A stretch of 64,000 nucleotides of DNA from positions 1-64,000 of IMG/VR virus record IMGVR_UViG_3300042691_022862, one strand, 5' to 3'. The number at the start of each line of letters is the position of its first letter. Position 1 is the stretch's first letter. Shown here one piece after another: positions 37,479 through 45,873 of the stretch. The notes beneath the pieces are model-generated. The model made no database searches. It was not told where the DNA came from and was given only the letters and a program-made list of their open reading frames with translations. This DNA is from a virus. The translations under genes were made by a program, and so were the position numbers.

Positions 37479-38227
37479 ATTATTTGATATGCGGACTTAT
37501 TCGCTAGGATATTTTCTTTACCAGCAACCCCAAATCTATATACTCCTCCACCAAATACTACACAACTATAGTTCTGATTAGAGGCAACAATAAAAGACTC
37601 TAATTTATGATGTACAATATTATTGGCGCCATTAATAGTCTCTTTAATATTTGTGTCATAATTATCTATAGATACTATAAACCTATACTTTGGATTAATA
37701 ACAACAATATTGTGTAGAATTTCCATGTCTGATAGTTCTTTATCTAACATGCTTTGAATTCTCCAGGCATATTTAATGTTGTATTTGTTAATAATATTTT
37801 CAATATTAGCATATGTGAAGTGGTCGCTGTTGCTTTGATGACGAATAAAGATAATTTTTTGTGGCAAAGTGTCGCAGTTGGAGATTTGCTCACATATATT
37901 GTCTAGGTTCTCTAAGCTCATATTTCTTAGGCTAATCACGGCTAGATAGTGTAGCTTATTGGTGGCATGGAACTTATTAACCTTTTCTTCCATAGAAGCA
38001 TCTTCCATATCAAATTGCTTAAACCATTTAGGTTCTCTATATCCTAGGCACTTTTTATCGTTGATAATATAAAACTCTTTATCATCATCGTATGCTTCTA
38101 TTACCAAGTTTTCCTGTTGGTATTGGTCTAAATATTGTAAAGCGCAGTTTGTTTGAGTAATATTATCATATAGTGCATATGTGCAATTTTTACAAGAAGT
38201 ATGAATTGTATTTATAGATGGAATCAT
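37475..38227 (-). CDS. Putative glycosyltransferase-associated protein with N-terminal Cys cluster
   Basis: 250 residues. The N-terminal segment CKNCTYALYDNITQTNCALQ with a following KCLGYREPKWF gives a Cys4-type cluster; then comes LHYLAVISLRNMSLENLDNI and LPQKIIFIRHQ, a GT2-like alpha/beta body, and a late IVSIDNYDTNIKE. I recall the same N-terminal block on phage family 2 transferases. Flanked by ATGA overlaps on both sides within a GT operon. Donor and acceptor are not known. Confidence 0.4.
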   Translation of the reverse strand: MIPSINTIHTSCKNCTYALYDNITQTNCALQYLDQYQQENLVIEAYDDDKEFYIINDKKCLGYREPKWFKQFDMEDASMEEKVNKFHATNKLHYLAVISLRNMSLENLDNICEQISNCDTLPQKIIFIRHQSNSDHFTYANIENIINKYNIKYAWRIQSMLDKELSDMEILHNIVVINPKYRFIVSIDNYDTNIKETINGANNIVHHKLESFIVASNQNYSCVVFGGGVYRFGVAGKENILANKSAYQII

Positions 38228-39876
38228 AGAAAATCTTCTTTCTTTATACTATCAGGATGTGTTCTCATTGTTTCGTACACAATTTTATTATTAAGATGAC
38301 CCTCTAGTGCTTCTACAATATTCTGTTTAGTAAGGCTCATAATTGATCCATTTCTAGCTACTAGTCCAGAAACAGCGTCTCTTATCAATACTTGAATATG
38401 GGCAGTGTTTATTAGGGATGGCTCGTTAATGACATTATGACAAATATATTCAATAAACTCTTTACTATTTAAGCCAGAAGGCACCTTCATTGATGAGTGT
38501 TGCGCCTGTTTAACATTAGGACTATCCCAGGCCACTTTGGACTTAATGTCTATACTGTCAAAACAAGCATCCCATACCGCATATACATGATCCCAGGTAT
38601 ATTTGCTAATACATGCTTGTCTAATTTTTGTGCTATTATCTAAACGTATTGTTTGATCAGTATTAACAAAGAAATTGTACATAATGTTGGTAGTAGCATC
38701 AATATCAGGATAAGCTCTATCTGCATTAGTCTCCATTTCTCTGAACATTCTAATGACCGGAATTTTAATGCCTTTTAATGATTCGCACACCTCAGACATG
38801 GCACTATAATCAACAGAAGCTATTTGTACTCCGCAAGCCGCAGCCTCAACCTGTGGCATACCAAAGCCTTCGCAAATAGCATATTGAATATACAAATCAA
38901 ATAAGTTGTATATATCATTTAGGTCTCTTGTGGATATGCCGTGTACAGGACTAGAAACTGTGGCCGTATGATTTCCACAGCTTTTACACATAGCTAATCC
39001 ATTGTGAAACTTAGACGGAAAAAATTTCTTACAATGACGACAGTGATATGTGAATAGTGCTTTATCTAGTACTCCGTATTCAAGAAGTATAGATGGAATA
39101 TCCCAACCATTATCTTCTGGATAGGACGTGTGTAAATAAAGATATGTTTTGTTACATAGTTCTATTTGATTATTAGCTTTGAGTGCTTCTAAATATTTCT
39201 TAAAAGCTAACACTAGATCAGGAATAAGTTTCCGCTTTTGGTTTCTCATTACTGTGCCAATTATATTATAATCATCACCCAAATGCTTAATTTTGTGAGC
39301 TTTTTTATCTACTATAGGATAAAATTCTTCTGGATTAATACCAGCATTAGCTATTTGCGGAAATAGATTAATTTTATTACCACAAGACTTAAGCAGGGTT
39401 TGTTTGGCCCACTCTGTATATGGTATTACTACATCAGCATTAGAAAATGTAAATAGCCAATCATTTTTCGGAGGAGCTGAATCTGTGGCAGGCATAATCA
39501 CCCAATTAAAGTGCTTTTTATATGGGCTTGCTTCTTGATATGCGAACATCCAGTAATCACGAATGTCAAAGACTATATGCGGCTTAAAGTCTGCCAAACA
39601 GCGATTAAACCTCCATAAACCAAATTGGTTAATATTATTAGACTTATACTGTTCTTGTCTAGGGTCATTAGCCTGAACAGCATTTGGATAAACTTTCCAA
39701 GGAATATCTTTAATGGCAGGATTAGCAGTATCACAATAACAAGCCATTTCAGCGACTTCATATTTGCCGCTATTATGAAGACGAGTTAAAAGTTCTTTAC
39801 CATAAATAGAGTAGCCGGTATTTAAACCGCTAAAGTCATTGACTGTGAGAATTCTTTTTTTTGTTAGTTTACCCAT
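38224..39876 (-). CDS. GT4-like (GT-B) glycosyltransferase with inserted zinc ribbon
   Basis: 550 residues. N-terminal GT-B domain KKRILTVNDFSGLNTGYSIY; donor-domain signature EGFGMPQVEAAACG at 336-349 with the E-x7-E pair. Between them CRHC (279-282) and CKSC (297-300) form a zinc ribbon just before the donor helix, which ordinary GT4 enzymes lack. C-terminal helical tail of ~90 residues. It is the first gene of this sugar block, 79 bases downstream of ssb. Cytoplasmic; the ribbon may dock a nucleic acid or partner. Confidence 0.7.
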   Translation of the reverse strand: MGKLTKKRILTVNDFSGLNTGYSIYGKELLTRLHNSGKYEVAEMACYCDTANPAIKDIPWKVYPNAVQANDPRQEQYKSNNINQFGLWRFNRCLADFKPHIVFDIRDYWMFAYQEASPYKKHFNWVIMPATDSAPPKNDWLFTFSNADVVIPYTEWAKQTLLKSCGNKINLFPQIANAGINPEEFYPIVDKKAHKIKHLGDDYNIIGTVMRNQKRKLIPDLVLAFKKYLEALKANNQIELCNKTYLYLHTSYPEDNGWDIPSILLEYGVLDKALFTYHCRHCKKFFPSKFHNGLAMCKSCGNHTATVSSPVHGISTRDLNDIYNLFDLYIQYAICEGFGMPQVEAAACGVQIASVDYSAMSEVCESLKGIKIPVIRMFREMETNADRAYPDIDATTNIMYNFFVNTDQTIRLDNSTKIRQACISKYTWDHVYAVWDACFDSIDIKSKVAWDSPNVKQAQHSSMKVPSGLNSKEFIEYICHNVINEPSLINTAHIQVLIRDAVSGLVARNGSIMSLTKQNIVEALEGHLNNKIVYETMRTHPDSIKKEDFL

Positions 39877-39893
39877 AATTGTTCTAAATAGAA

Positions 39894-39922
39894 GTCTCTA
39901 GCACCATTAAGATACTAGAGAC
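39894..39922 (-). terminator. Hairpin downstream of ssb, possible terminator
   Basis: GTCTCTAG and CTAGAGAC form a perfect eight-base stem with a 13-base loop in the 79-base gap after ssb. The following sequence (TTCTATTT) is only partly T-rich, so termination strength is uncertain; it may instead be an mRNA end-protecting hairpin. Confidence 0.35.
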
Positions 39923-39955
39923 CCTATTCAGATTCCTTCTTTTTTTAGTGTTAGA

Positions 39956-40336
39956 TCAGAAAGCAACTGTTTCTGTTTCATTCTCAGTTGCCGAGCTATT
40001 AGCTCTTTGCGTCTTTACAATATGACCAAAATTATTCACTCTGATCTTTATCGTACTATGCTTAACTCCGTCTTTTTCCCAGCTATCATTCCTTAATGAG
40101 CCTTCGACCATAATTAGATCGCCCTTCTTAAAAGATGCGGCTACGGTCTCGGCGGCACTATCCCATGCTTCACACTGAACAAAAGATGTAACCTTGTCCT
40201 GTGTGCCGTTAGCCTTCTTAAACTCTCTGGAAACAGCAACGGTAAAATTAACAACTGCTGTTTTCTTATCTCCAGATGTTACAAAGCGTAGTTCTGGATC
40301 ACGAGCAAGATTACCACGAAGCATTACAATATTCAT
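39956..40336 (-). CDS. ssb: Single-stranded DNA-binding protein
   Basis: 126 residues. Classical bacterial-type OB fold: MNIVMLRGNLARDPELRFV, VVNFTVAVSREF, TSFVQCEAWDSAAETVA, FKKGDLIMVEGSLRNDSWEK and KIRVNNFGHI. The C-terminal tail (ENETETVAF) is acidic but does not end in the DDDIPF-type tip that recruits host partners. AAGGAG lies nine bases before ATG, behind a near-consensus promoter. It should cover ssDNA for the phage polymerase, helicase and RecA. Confidence 0.92.
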   Translation of the reverse strand: MNIVMLRGNLARDPELRFVTSGDKKTAVVNFTVAVSREFKKANGTQDKVTSFVQCEAWDSAAETVAASFKKGDLIMVEGSLRNDSWEKDGVKHSTIKIRVNNFGHIVKTQRANSSATENETETVAF

Positions 40337-40385
40337 ATCAATCGTCTCCTTTTAAAAGTAAATTACCAAAGTACCAACGTATCTT

Positions 40386-40413
40386 ATTATAAAAAGTGGG
40401 GCGTAGGTGTCAA
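40386..40413 (-). promoter_or_regulatory. Near-consensus sigma70 promoter for ssb
   Basis: Reading the minus strand: TTGACA (40413-40408), a 16-base spacer and TATAAT (40391-40386), both hexamers perfect. The stop codon TGA of the polymerase C-part lies inside the -35 box. It would start transcription about 40 bases before the ssb ribosome site. Confidence 0.75.
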
Positions 40414-42809
40414 GTTCTAGCTACGTAAGCCTTGTCTACAATAAGGCCATCTCCGCTCTTAGACTTTGACCCCTTAACAATAATAATATTTCCGACGAAC
40501 AACAGGTTTTTGTATTCGCTATATTTTTCTGGAAAAAACACGATAGAGTCAATAGATCCCGTGGTGTCCGTCATTGTAACGAAAGCCATTTCTGCTCCAG
40601 GATTTTTACCGGTTTTGGTTTTCGTAACATTAATAAAGTCTATCTCTCCACCAAGTATAAGATTGTCTTTTTGTGTTGTGGTTTTCAGTTCTTTGCAATT
40701 AATATTAGTCATACTAATATCATACATATCAATCTTAGAACAAGTAATAGAACAACCCAGCAACACATCCTCAGAATCTGCTAACCACTCAGGACTATCG
40801 TCTAGAGAATAAGGAGGATTATTTAATGACACTATCATATCTTGGATATTGCTTTTGCGGTTTTTATTAATTCTAGGCAGTCCTAGCAGAAACTCTAGAC
40901 AGCCCTTTAAGTCTTTAAAAGAGACTAGATGCACACTGATATGCTCTATCTCTTTTTTGGTTAAGCTGCTAATTAAATTATATTCAAATAGCATCTTATT
41001 GCGAGTCATAGGCAAAAAGCTTAAAGCTCCACTTTGTATCAAAGCCTTTGCTGCTGTAGAATTAATATTGTTTAATACCAAAAATAAAAACTCTAACCAT
41101 GTTGTTTTGGTCAAGTCCATTTTAGATATTATAGATATTAGCTTATCATATACTGATTTGCCGACACCCTTAATGTCTGTTAATCCAAAATATATAGTAT
41201 TATTTTTTAAGATAAATAGCTCATTTTTGTTTCTAATATCTGGAGTTTTAACCAATACGTCCATTTCATTGGCGTTTTGAATTAACTCCTTAATTTCTGC
41301 TTGAGGATCTATTTTATCCTTAGCAAATCTTAAATATGATGCAAAAAAGATTTTGGGGAAGTGTGCTTTAGTATAGGCGGATAGATATGCATTAATAGCA
41401 TAGCTTACTGAGTGAGACTTATTGAACGAATATCTTTGACTCTTTTCGATCCAACTAAAAATCTGTTCTGCCTCATCAACTGTTACAATGCCTAGCTTTT
41501 GAGACCCCTCCAAGAACTTACTTTTGACCTTTGCCATTTCTTCCGGTTTTTTCTTACCAATAGCCTTTCTTAACATATCTGCTTCTTGCAGATTAAATCC
41601 AGCTATAGCCTTAGTTATTTCCATAGCCTGTTCTTGATATACCATTTCCCCATAGGTGTTTTGCAAAGAGTCTTTCAGAGCTTCGTGAAAATAGTCCACA
41701 GACTCTAATCCATTTTTTTTGTCTATATAATGATTAGATACTGTTTTACCATCTCTCACAGCCTCAAGACAATTATGAACTATTACATTACCAGCAATAA
41801 AATTGTGGTGGGGCGACTCCATAGATATATCATAAACCTTTTTATATCCAGTGCTAATTTTATCTATATAAGTAGCCCATTTACAGTCATCGCTATAAGA
41901 TAGTCTATATTTTTTTCTTGCTTCTATAATAGTATCTATATCAATATTACCTTCTGAATATTCTCTATGATGGTTTGGACATAAATAACAAAGATTTTCA
42001 ACATCATTATTGGTATGTCTATTTCCTTCAAGGTGATTAACATCTAAAGATCCTTTATCCCAATCACAAAAAACACATCTGTATTCATAGTTTTGATAAC
42101 ATCTTAATTTATATGATTTAATACCATCAATATTATCAATACTAATTTTTGAAGAATGTCTGGATTTAATCTTTTTCTTTAATTTTTTGGTTCCGTTTTT
42201 CTTTCTTATAACCAATATCCTCATTCCGGGCTTCATATCTTTAAGCTCTACCCATCCATTAGGAGTTAAAAGCTTATGGTCATCTGTACATTCTACTTTA
42301 TACCAATTGTATGGTAATGTATTAGTTTTTCTTTCATTAGTCTTTATCTTGATCTTGAAACATTCTTTAATACCACTATCAATAATATCTAATATTTTGT
42401 TTGAAACTAATTTTTTAGACTTTTCATCATACGATATAATTCTGTCATATTGACGATCTTTAAATAGTTTTTCTATTGAAATAGTTTTATTTCTTAAACG
42501 ACCATCGGTATGAGTATAATAGCCTACTAAGATCTTAGTATCTCCAGCAATACACCCAGGTCTCATAATACTAATCAGGGCAGAAAGCTGCTCTATGTTT
42601 TCTGGCTTTAGTTTTTTAGCCATAGACCTTCCCAGTCTAGACTCTAGCTGAAAACAACCCTTGGTATTACCGTCAGATATAAGATCCCACGTTCTTTGAC
42701 ATTCCAGATTAATATTTTCTATAGAAGAATCGAACTTTATACTCAGTCCATTATTCTGCTCTACTATATCAAAGGAACATCCACAAGGGTATTGGTATTT
42801 TTTAGACAT
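40410..42809 (-). CDS. dnaE: DNA polymerase III alpha subunit, C-terminal part, with intein
   Basis: 799 residues including a 261-residue intein (86-346). Mature sequence starts with a short CGC block, then TKGCFQLESRLG, ALISIMRPG|CLEAVRDGK (the junction), TYGEMVYQEQAMEITKAIAG, DMLRKAIGKKKPEEMAK, SQRYSFNKSHSVSYA, a tandem helix-hairpin-helix region, and a C-terminal OB fold ending near LIVDKAYVART. It is the fingers, beta-binding and OB part of a C-family polymerase. The palm and PHP parts lie in a separate gene (43672). Both parts are needed for synthesis, presumably as a complex. Its start overlaps the exonuclease gene. Confidence 0.88.
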   Translation of the reverse strand: MSKKYQYPCGCSFDIVEQNNGLSIKFDSSIENINLECQRTWDLISDGNTKGCFQLESRLGRSMAKKLKPENIEQLSALISIMRPGCIAGDTKILVGYYTHTDGRLRNKTISIEKLFKDRQYDRIISYDEKSKKLVSNKILDIIDSGIKECFKIKIKTNERKTNTLPYNWYKVECTDDHKLLTPNGWVELKDMKPGMRILVIRKKNGTKKLKKKIKSRHSSKISIDNIDGIKSYKLRCYQNYEYRCVFCDWDKGSLDVNHLEGNRHTNNDVENLCYLCPNHHREYSEGNIDIDTIIEARKKYRLSYSDDCKWATYIDKISTGYKKVYDISMESPHHNFIAGNVIVHNCLEAVRDGKTVSNHYIDKKNGLESVDYFHEALKDSLQNTYGEMVYQEQAMEITKAIAGFNLQEADMLRKAIGKKKPEEMAKVKSKFLEGSQKLGIVTVDEAEQIFSWIEKSQRYSFNKSHSVSYAINAYLSAYTKAHFPKIFFASYLRFAKDKIDPQAEIKELIQNANEMDVLVKTPDIRNKNELFILKNNTIYFGLTDIKGVGKSVYDKLISIISKMDLTKTTWLEFLFLVLNNINSTAAKALIQSGALSFLPMTRNKMLFEYNLISSLTKKEIEHISVHLVSFKDLKGCLEFLLGLPRINKNRKSNIQDMIVSLNNPPYSLDDSPEWLADSEDVLLGCSITCSKIDMYDISMTNINCKELKTTTQKDNLILGGEIDFINVTKTKTGKNPGAEMAFVTMTDTTGSIDSIVFFPEKYSEYKNLLFVGNIIIVKGSKSKSGDGLIVDKAYVART
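41772..42554 (-). other. Intein with HNH homing endonuclease in the polymerase
   Basis: 261 residues from Cys86 (CIAGDTKILV) to Asn346 (FIAGNVIVHN), followed by Cys+1. TxxH-type block B (CTDDHKLLT) and block F/G are clear. Residues about 241-283 carry CVFC ... VNHLEGNRHTNNDVENLCYL, then CPNHH: an HNH nuclease with two zinc-binding Cys pairs. Inserted in the conserved RPG motif of C-family polymerases. Standard Cys1, penultimate His and Asn chemistry implies self-splicing. Confidence 0.9.
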
Positions 42810-43503
42810 TTTCGTTCTTGGTGAAGGCGTTCTTAAACTTAATCTTTTGTCCCAAATTTCTATGTAACTTTAAAAATCTAATAATTATTTCAGCGGTATC
42901 TCTAACGTCCTTTAAGGCGTCGTGGGCACCTTCTTTGGAAATTCCGAAATAATCTCGCAAACTATCAAGAGTGTAGCTTTTTAAGTCATTATTATTTTCG
43001 AACCAATAAAAGATTAAATTCATACCATCAATAACATCTCTTGGATAAAAAATATCTGTTCGCCCTTCCTTATTTAGGTTGCCGTACTTATTACTAAGCC
43101 GATCAACAATATGAAGGTCGAATCTGTTGATATTGTATCCCGCCGCAATAGGAGCGCTAAATTGGCTTTTCTTAGAACTTCTGGAATGATATTTATCCAG
43201 ATAGTTAATAAACATCTTCCATGAGTGTTCTTGTTTTGGATATTGATGCCAAGCCTTTAAAACATCATCTTGGGAACACCCCTTAACTTTAGAGTGAAAT
43301 TCCAAAATGTCGGTTTCGTATCTATGGTCTTTGTTATTTTCTAGAACTTCTGGCTTGAAATGCATATTAAATTCTGACCCATCAATAACCTCTAATTGTA
43401 GAGGATCTATCATAAGTGCAGCAATTTGTACAGGACTGCAAACCCTAGGATCAGAACCGTCTGTTTCAAAATCAAAAACGCAAATCTTATTATAGTTGAT
43501 CAT
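42802..43503 (-). CDS. DnaQ-like 3'-5' proofreading exonuclease
   Basis: 233 residues with the DEDDh set: VFDFETDG (D11, E13), NINRFDLHIVDRL (D129) and GAHDALKDVRDT (H194, D199). This is the family of polymerase III epsilon and other proofreading exonucleases, which remove mispaired 3' ends. The gene lies between the two halves of the alpha subunit and overlaps both neighbours, so a role as the proofreading subunit of the split polymerase is well supported by position. Confidence 0.88.
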   Translation of the reverse strand: MINYNKICVFDFETDGSDPRVCSPVQIAALMIDPLQLEVIDGSEFNMHFKPEVLENNKDHRYETDILEFHSKVKGCSQDDVLKAWHQYPKQEHSWKMFINYLDKYHSRSSKKSQFSAPIAAGYNINRFDLHIVDRLSNKYGNLNKEGRTDIFYPRDVIDGMNLIFYWFENNNDLKSYTLDSLRDYFGISKEGAHDALKDVRDTAEIIIRFLKLHRNLGQKIKFKNAFTKNENV

Positions 43504-43675
43504 TTACTTCTACTTCTACATTGGGTGATAGAAACGTTGTATTCTTTTCATTTGCTGTTGCATGAGCATTGATTGATCGACAGCAGCTTACTTTTACTGT
43601 TGCAGTCTTCTTATATTCAATACCTTTGTGTGTGAATGTTTCGCCTTCTGCAATTTCTGAAAACTTCTTAATCAT
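43490..43675 (-). CDS. Small conserved phage protein in the polymerase operon
   Basis: 61 residues. FSEIAEGETFTHKGIEYKKT then TVKVSCCRSINAHATA and a beta end FLSPNVEVEVND: a compact all-beta protein I have seen repeatedly in environmental phages without a known function. It overlaps the next gene by 14 bases and the polymerase N-part by 4 (ATGA), so it is a real coding sequence, not a shadow. Confidence 0.6.
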   Translation of the reverse strand: MIKKFSEIAEGETFTHKGIEYKKTATVKVSCCRSINAHATANEKNTTFLSPNVEVEVNDQL

Positions 43676-45534
43676 ATTTCTACTCCTTCTATTAAGAGAT
43701 CTTGTATTGTCATAATCTTATCTAACATCGCTACGCCTAAAACATCAAATTTAATAATACCAATAGCTTCTAGGTCTTGCATTTCCATTCCGGCAATTAG
43801 CTGATTATTTTTACTATCAAAAACCATAGGACATAATTCGCTTAATGGCTCTGAACTAATAGCAATACCAGCCGCGTGTTTGGACTGATTAGACTTAGTT
43901 CCTTCTAATCTAATAGCCTGCTCAAACCTTTTTGCCAACGGCCCCTGTAGTTCTCCTTTGTCGTCAATATAGCACCACTCCTTGAGCTTTTCAGAATTAT
44001 TTTCTAAAGCCCAACGAATAATAGATGCCTCTCCAGTTTCTTCTTTCATTTCTTGTAGTTCATCTGCAATCTTAGCTTCATCTGGAATATTTTTAGTAAT
44101 ACGATTCATTTCTTCAAAACTAATATTACCATATACTCTTAATACGTCCTTAAGAGCACCTCTTCCCTTGATGGTGTTAAAGGTAACCATTTGAGATACT
44201 TTATCATGACTATACTTATCTTTGATATATTGAATAATTACTTCACGCTTATTAATAGGAACGTCAACATCAATATCTGGCATACTAATACGATCTTTGG
44301 TGTTTCGGCCAGAATTATAAAATCTATCAAAGAATAGGTTGTATTTGATTGGATCAATACTGGTAATACCTATTAGATATGATACCAGACATCCAGCCGC
44401 ACTTCCTCGTCCCGGTCCCGGAAGCCACCCACTTGTTCGCACATAATTTACAATATCTTGTACTATCAAAAAGTAGCTACTTAAATTCGCCCCCTGTAAA
44501 ACATCTAGTTCATATTTGATTCTATCTACATATTGTTGTTGATCGTCTTTTGGTATGATATTAGCAATTTTTTCTTTCCAGCCCTTACGACAAAGCTCTC
44601 TAAGATATTCTGCGTCATCAAAACCTTTCGGACAATCAAATGGAGGTAGTTTAGGCTTGCTTAGGATATCATATTCTTCTATAAGACTAGCCACATATTG
44701 TGTGTTTGCTATTTCTTCTTCTGTATGCAAGGCTGCCATTTCTTCTTGAGAAAGAATATGGTAATTATCTGATGTGAAAAAGCATCCCATAGGCACATCT
44801 TCGTCATTACTAATCTTACGACTAATTTCTGGAAATGTAGTTTTCAAATTGTTACAGAGCAAAATGCGCTGATCAATAGCGTCCTCTTTACGACAATAAT
44901 GTGCGTCTGGAGTACAAATAACTTTTGTATCTGTTTGCTTACCAATTTCTCTAATAGCTTTTGTAAGCTCTTTTTGTACGGTTAGATTTTCGGCATCCAT
45001 TAGTTGGGCCTCTAAAAACACACCACTAAAGTGCTTCTTAAGATCTAAAACATGATTCTTTCCTAGCTCTAGCCAGTTTGGTTTGAGTTGATAATTATCC
45101 AGAATAGTGTCAGCTAGGGTTGATCCTAGATGTCCGGTGATAGCAATTAAATTACCGTCATTTAAAGCATAGAGGCTTTTTAGGTCTAGTCTAGGCTTAT
45201 GATAATAATTCTCCGGTCTATTGGATTCTGATACTATACGAACGAGAGTTTTCCATCCATCATAGTTTTTAGACAAAATTAGAAAATGGCTTAATTCTTT
45301 ATTATGCTTTTCTTTAATGGTTGGATCATTGTCGCAAATATAAAGCTCACAACCAAGAATCGGCTTAATGCCAGCCTGTTTCATTGCCATATAAAATTTA
45401 ACAGCACCGGCAATATTACCATGATCTGTGATAGCACATGCTGTTGCTCCAATCTCTTTGCATCTTTCTGCCATTTGTTCTGGTTTAGATAGTCCATCCA
45501 AAAGTGAGAACATAGCCCACTTAGGAATGGACAT
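43672..45534 (-). CDS. dnaE: DNA polymerase III alpha subunit, N-terminal part (PHP and palm)
   Basis: 620 residues from the in-frame ATG at 45534. PHP motifs: AITDHGN (about 34-40), LGCELYI (60-66) and CTPDAHYCR (207-215). Palm: LPGPGRGSAAGCLVSY then SMPDIDVDV (metal ligands D422, D424) and IIKFDVLG (D597), after which the gene stops; fingers and OB parts are in the 40410 gene. ATG 45534 has no ribosome site and leaves out the HxH motif of PHP domains. That motif, HVHS, sits just upstream in another frame behind AAGGAG (see 45521-45562), so the functional start is probably upstream with a +1 frameshift. Confidence 0.85.
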   Translation of the reverse strand: MSIPKWAMFSLLDGLSKPEQMAERCKEIGATACAITDHGNIAGAVKFYMAMKQAGIKPILGCELYICDNDPTIKEKHNKELSHFLILSKNYDGWKTLVRIVSESNRPENYYHKPRLDLKSLYALNDGNLIAITGHLGSTLADTILDNYQLKPNWLELGKNHVLDLKKHFSGVFLEAQLMDAENLTVQKELTKAIREIGKQTDTKVICTPDAHYCRKEDAIDQRILLCNNLKTTFPEISRKISNDEDVPMGCFFTSDNYHILSQEEMAALHTEEEIANTQYVASLIEEYDILSKPKLPPFDCPKGFDDAEYLRELCRKGWKEKIANIIPKDDQQQYVDRIKYELDVLQGANLSSYFLIVQDIVNYVRTSGWLPGPGRGSAAGCLVSYLIGITSIDPIKYNLFFDRFYNSGRNTKDRISMPDIDVDVPINKREVIIQYIKDKYSHDKVSQMVTFNTIKGRGALKDVLRVYGNISFEEMNRITKNIPDEAKIADELQEMKEETGEASIIRWALENNSEKLKEWCYIDDKGELQGPLAKRFEQAIRLEGTKSNQSKHAAGIAISSEPLSELCPMVFDSKNNQLIAGMEMQDLEAIGIIKFDVLGVAMLDKIMTIQDLLIEGVEI

Positions 45535-45562
45535 GAAGCGGTATATAGTTGCTCATGTCCAT
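45521..45562 (-). other. Upstream frame encoding the missing PHP HxH motif, ending at a UAA shift site
   Basis: ATG 45562 (or 45556) encodes MDMSNYIPLHVHS and then TAA at 45523-45521. AAGGAG lies eight bases before ATG 45562, and ATG 45556 overlaps the upstream gene's stop as ATGA. LHVHS is the metal-binding PHP start of C-family polymerases, and skipping one T at TCC TAA G joins it to KWAMFSLLDG of the long frame. Either programmed +1 frameshifting or a one-base error. Confidence 0.7.
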
Positions 45563-45873
45563 CCAATTTTCTCCTTGTTGGCTACGACCTTCTCACATAA
45601 TTTAATAAATATATGTAAAGGAAAGTCTAGTTTCATTTTATTAATATCTTTTTTGACCCACCAAACATTATTTTTGACGTATCCTTTAGAACTATCAATT
45701 CTATCTAATGACCCGTCTTTGTCAAGATCAATTTCTTCGCCTGTGATGGCACACTTTTTATTCTGGGTTTCTGTATAAAGTTTCCACAAAAATTCAATGG
45801 GTATGTAGCTATTCAGCCGAGCCAGGAGCCTTGTACTTTCCAATAGTATATCCCGGAACTGTGTATTCGTCAA
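45553..45873 (-). CDS. HNH-type small endonuclease-like protein
   Basis: 106 residues with KKCAITGEEIDLDKDGSLDR then IDSSKGYVKNNVWWV and INKMK, the pattern of small phage HNH or NUMOD-type proteins (C.[IL]TG......SLDRID...GY..GN..WV). The catalytic histidines of a full HNH are not obvious, so activity is uncertain. It overlaps the RecB-like gene by 65 bases at its start, and its stop overlaps the polymerase start (ATGA). A homing nuclease placed beside the polymerase is plausible. Confidence 0.5.
   Translation of the reverse strand: MTNTQFRDILLESTRLLARLNSYIPIEFLWKLYTETQNKKCAITGEEIDLDKDGSLDRIDSSKGYVKNNVWWVKKDINKMKLDFPLHIFIKLCEKVVANKEKIGWT

Noticed and set aside
45381-45566. Minus-strand frame across the polymerase start as a separate gene
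   Set aside because: It is a third frame with no homology pattern; only the HVHS frame and the long frame make sense.
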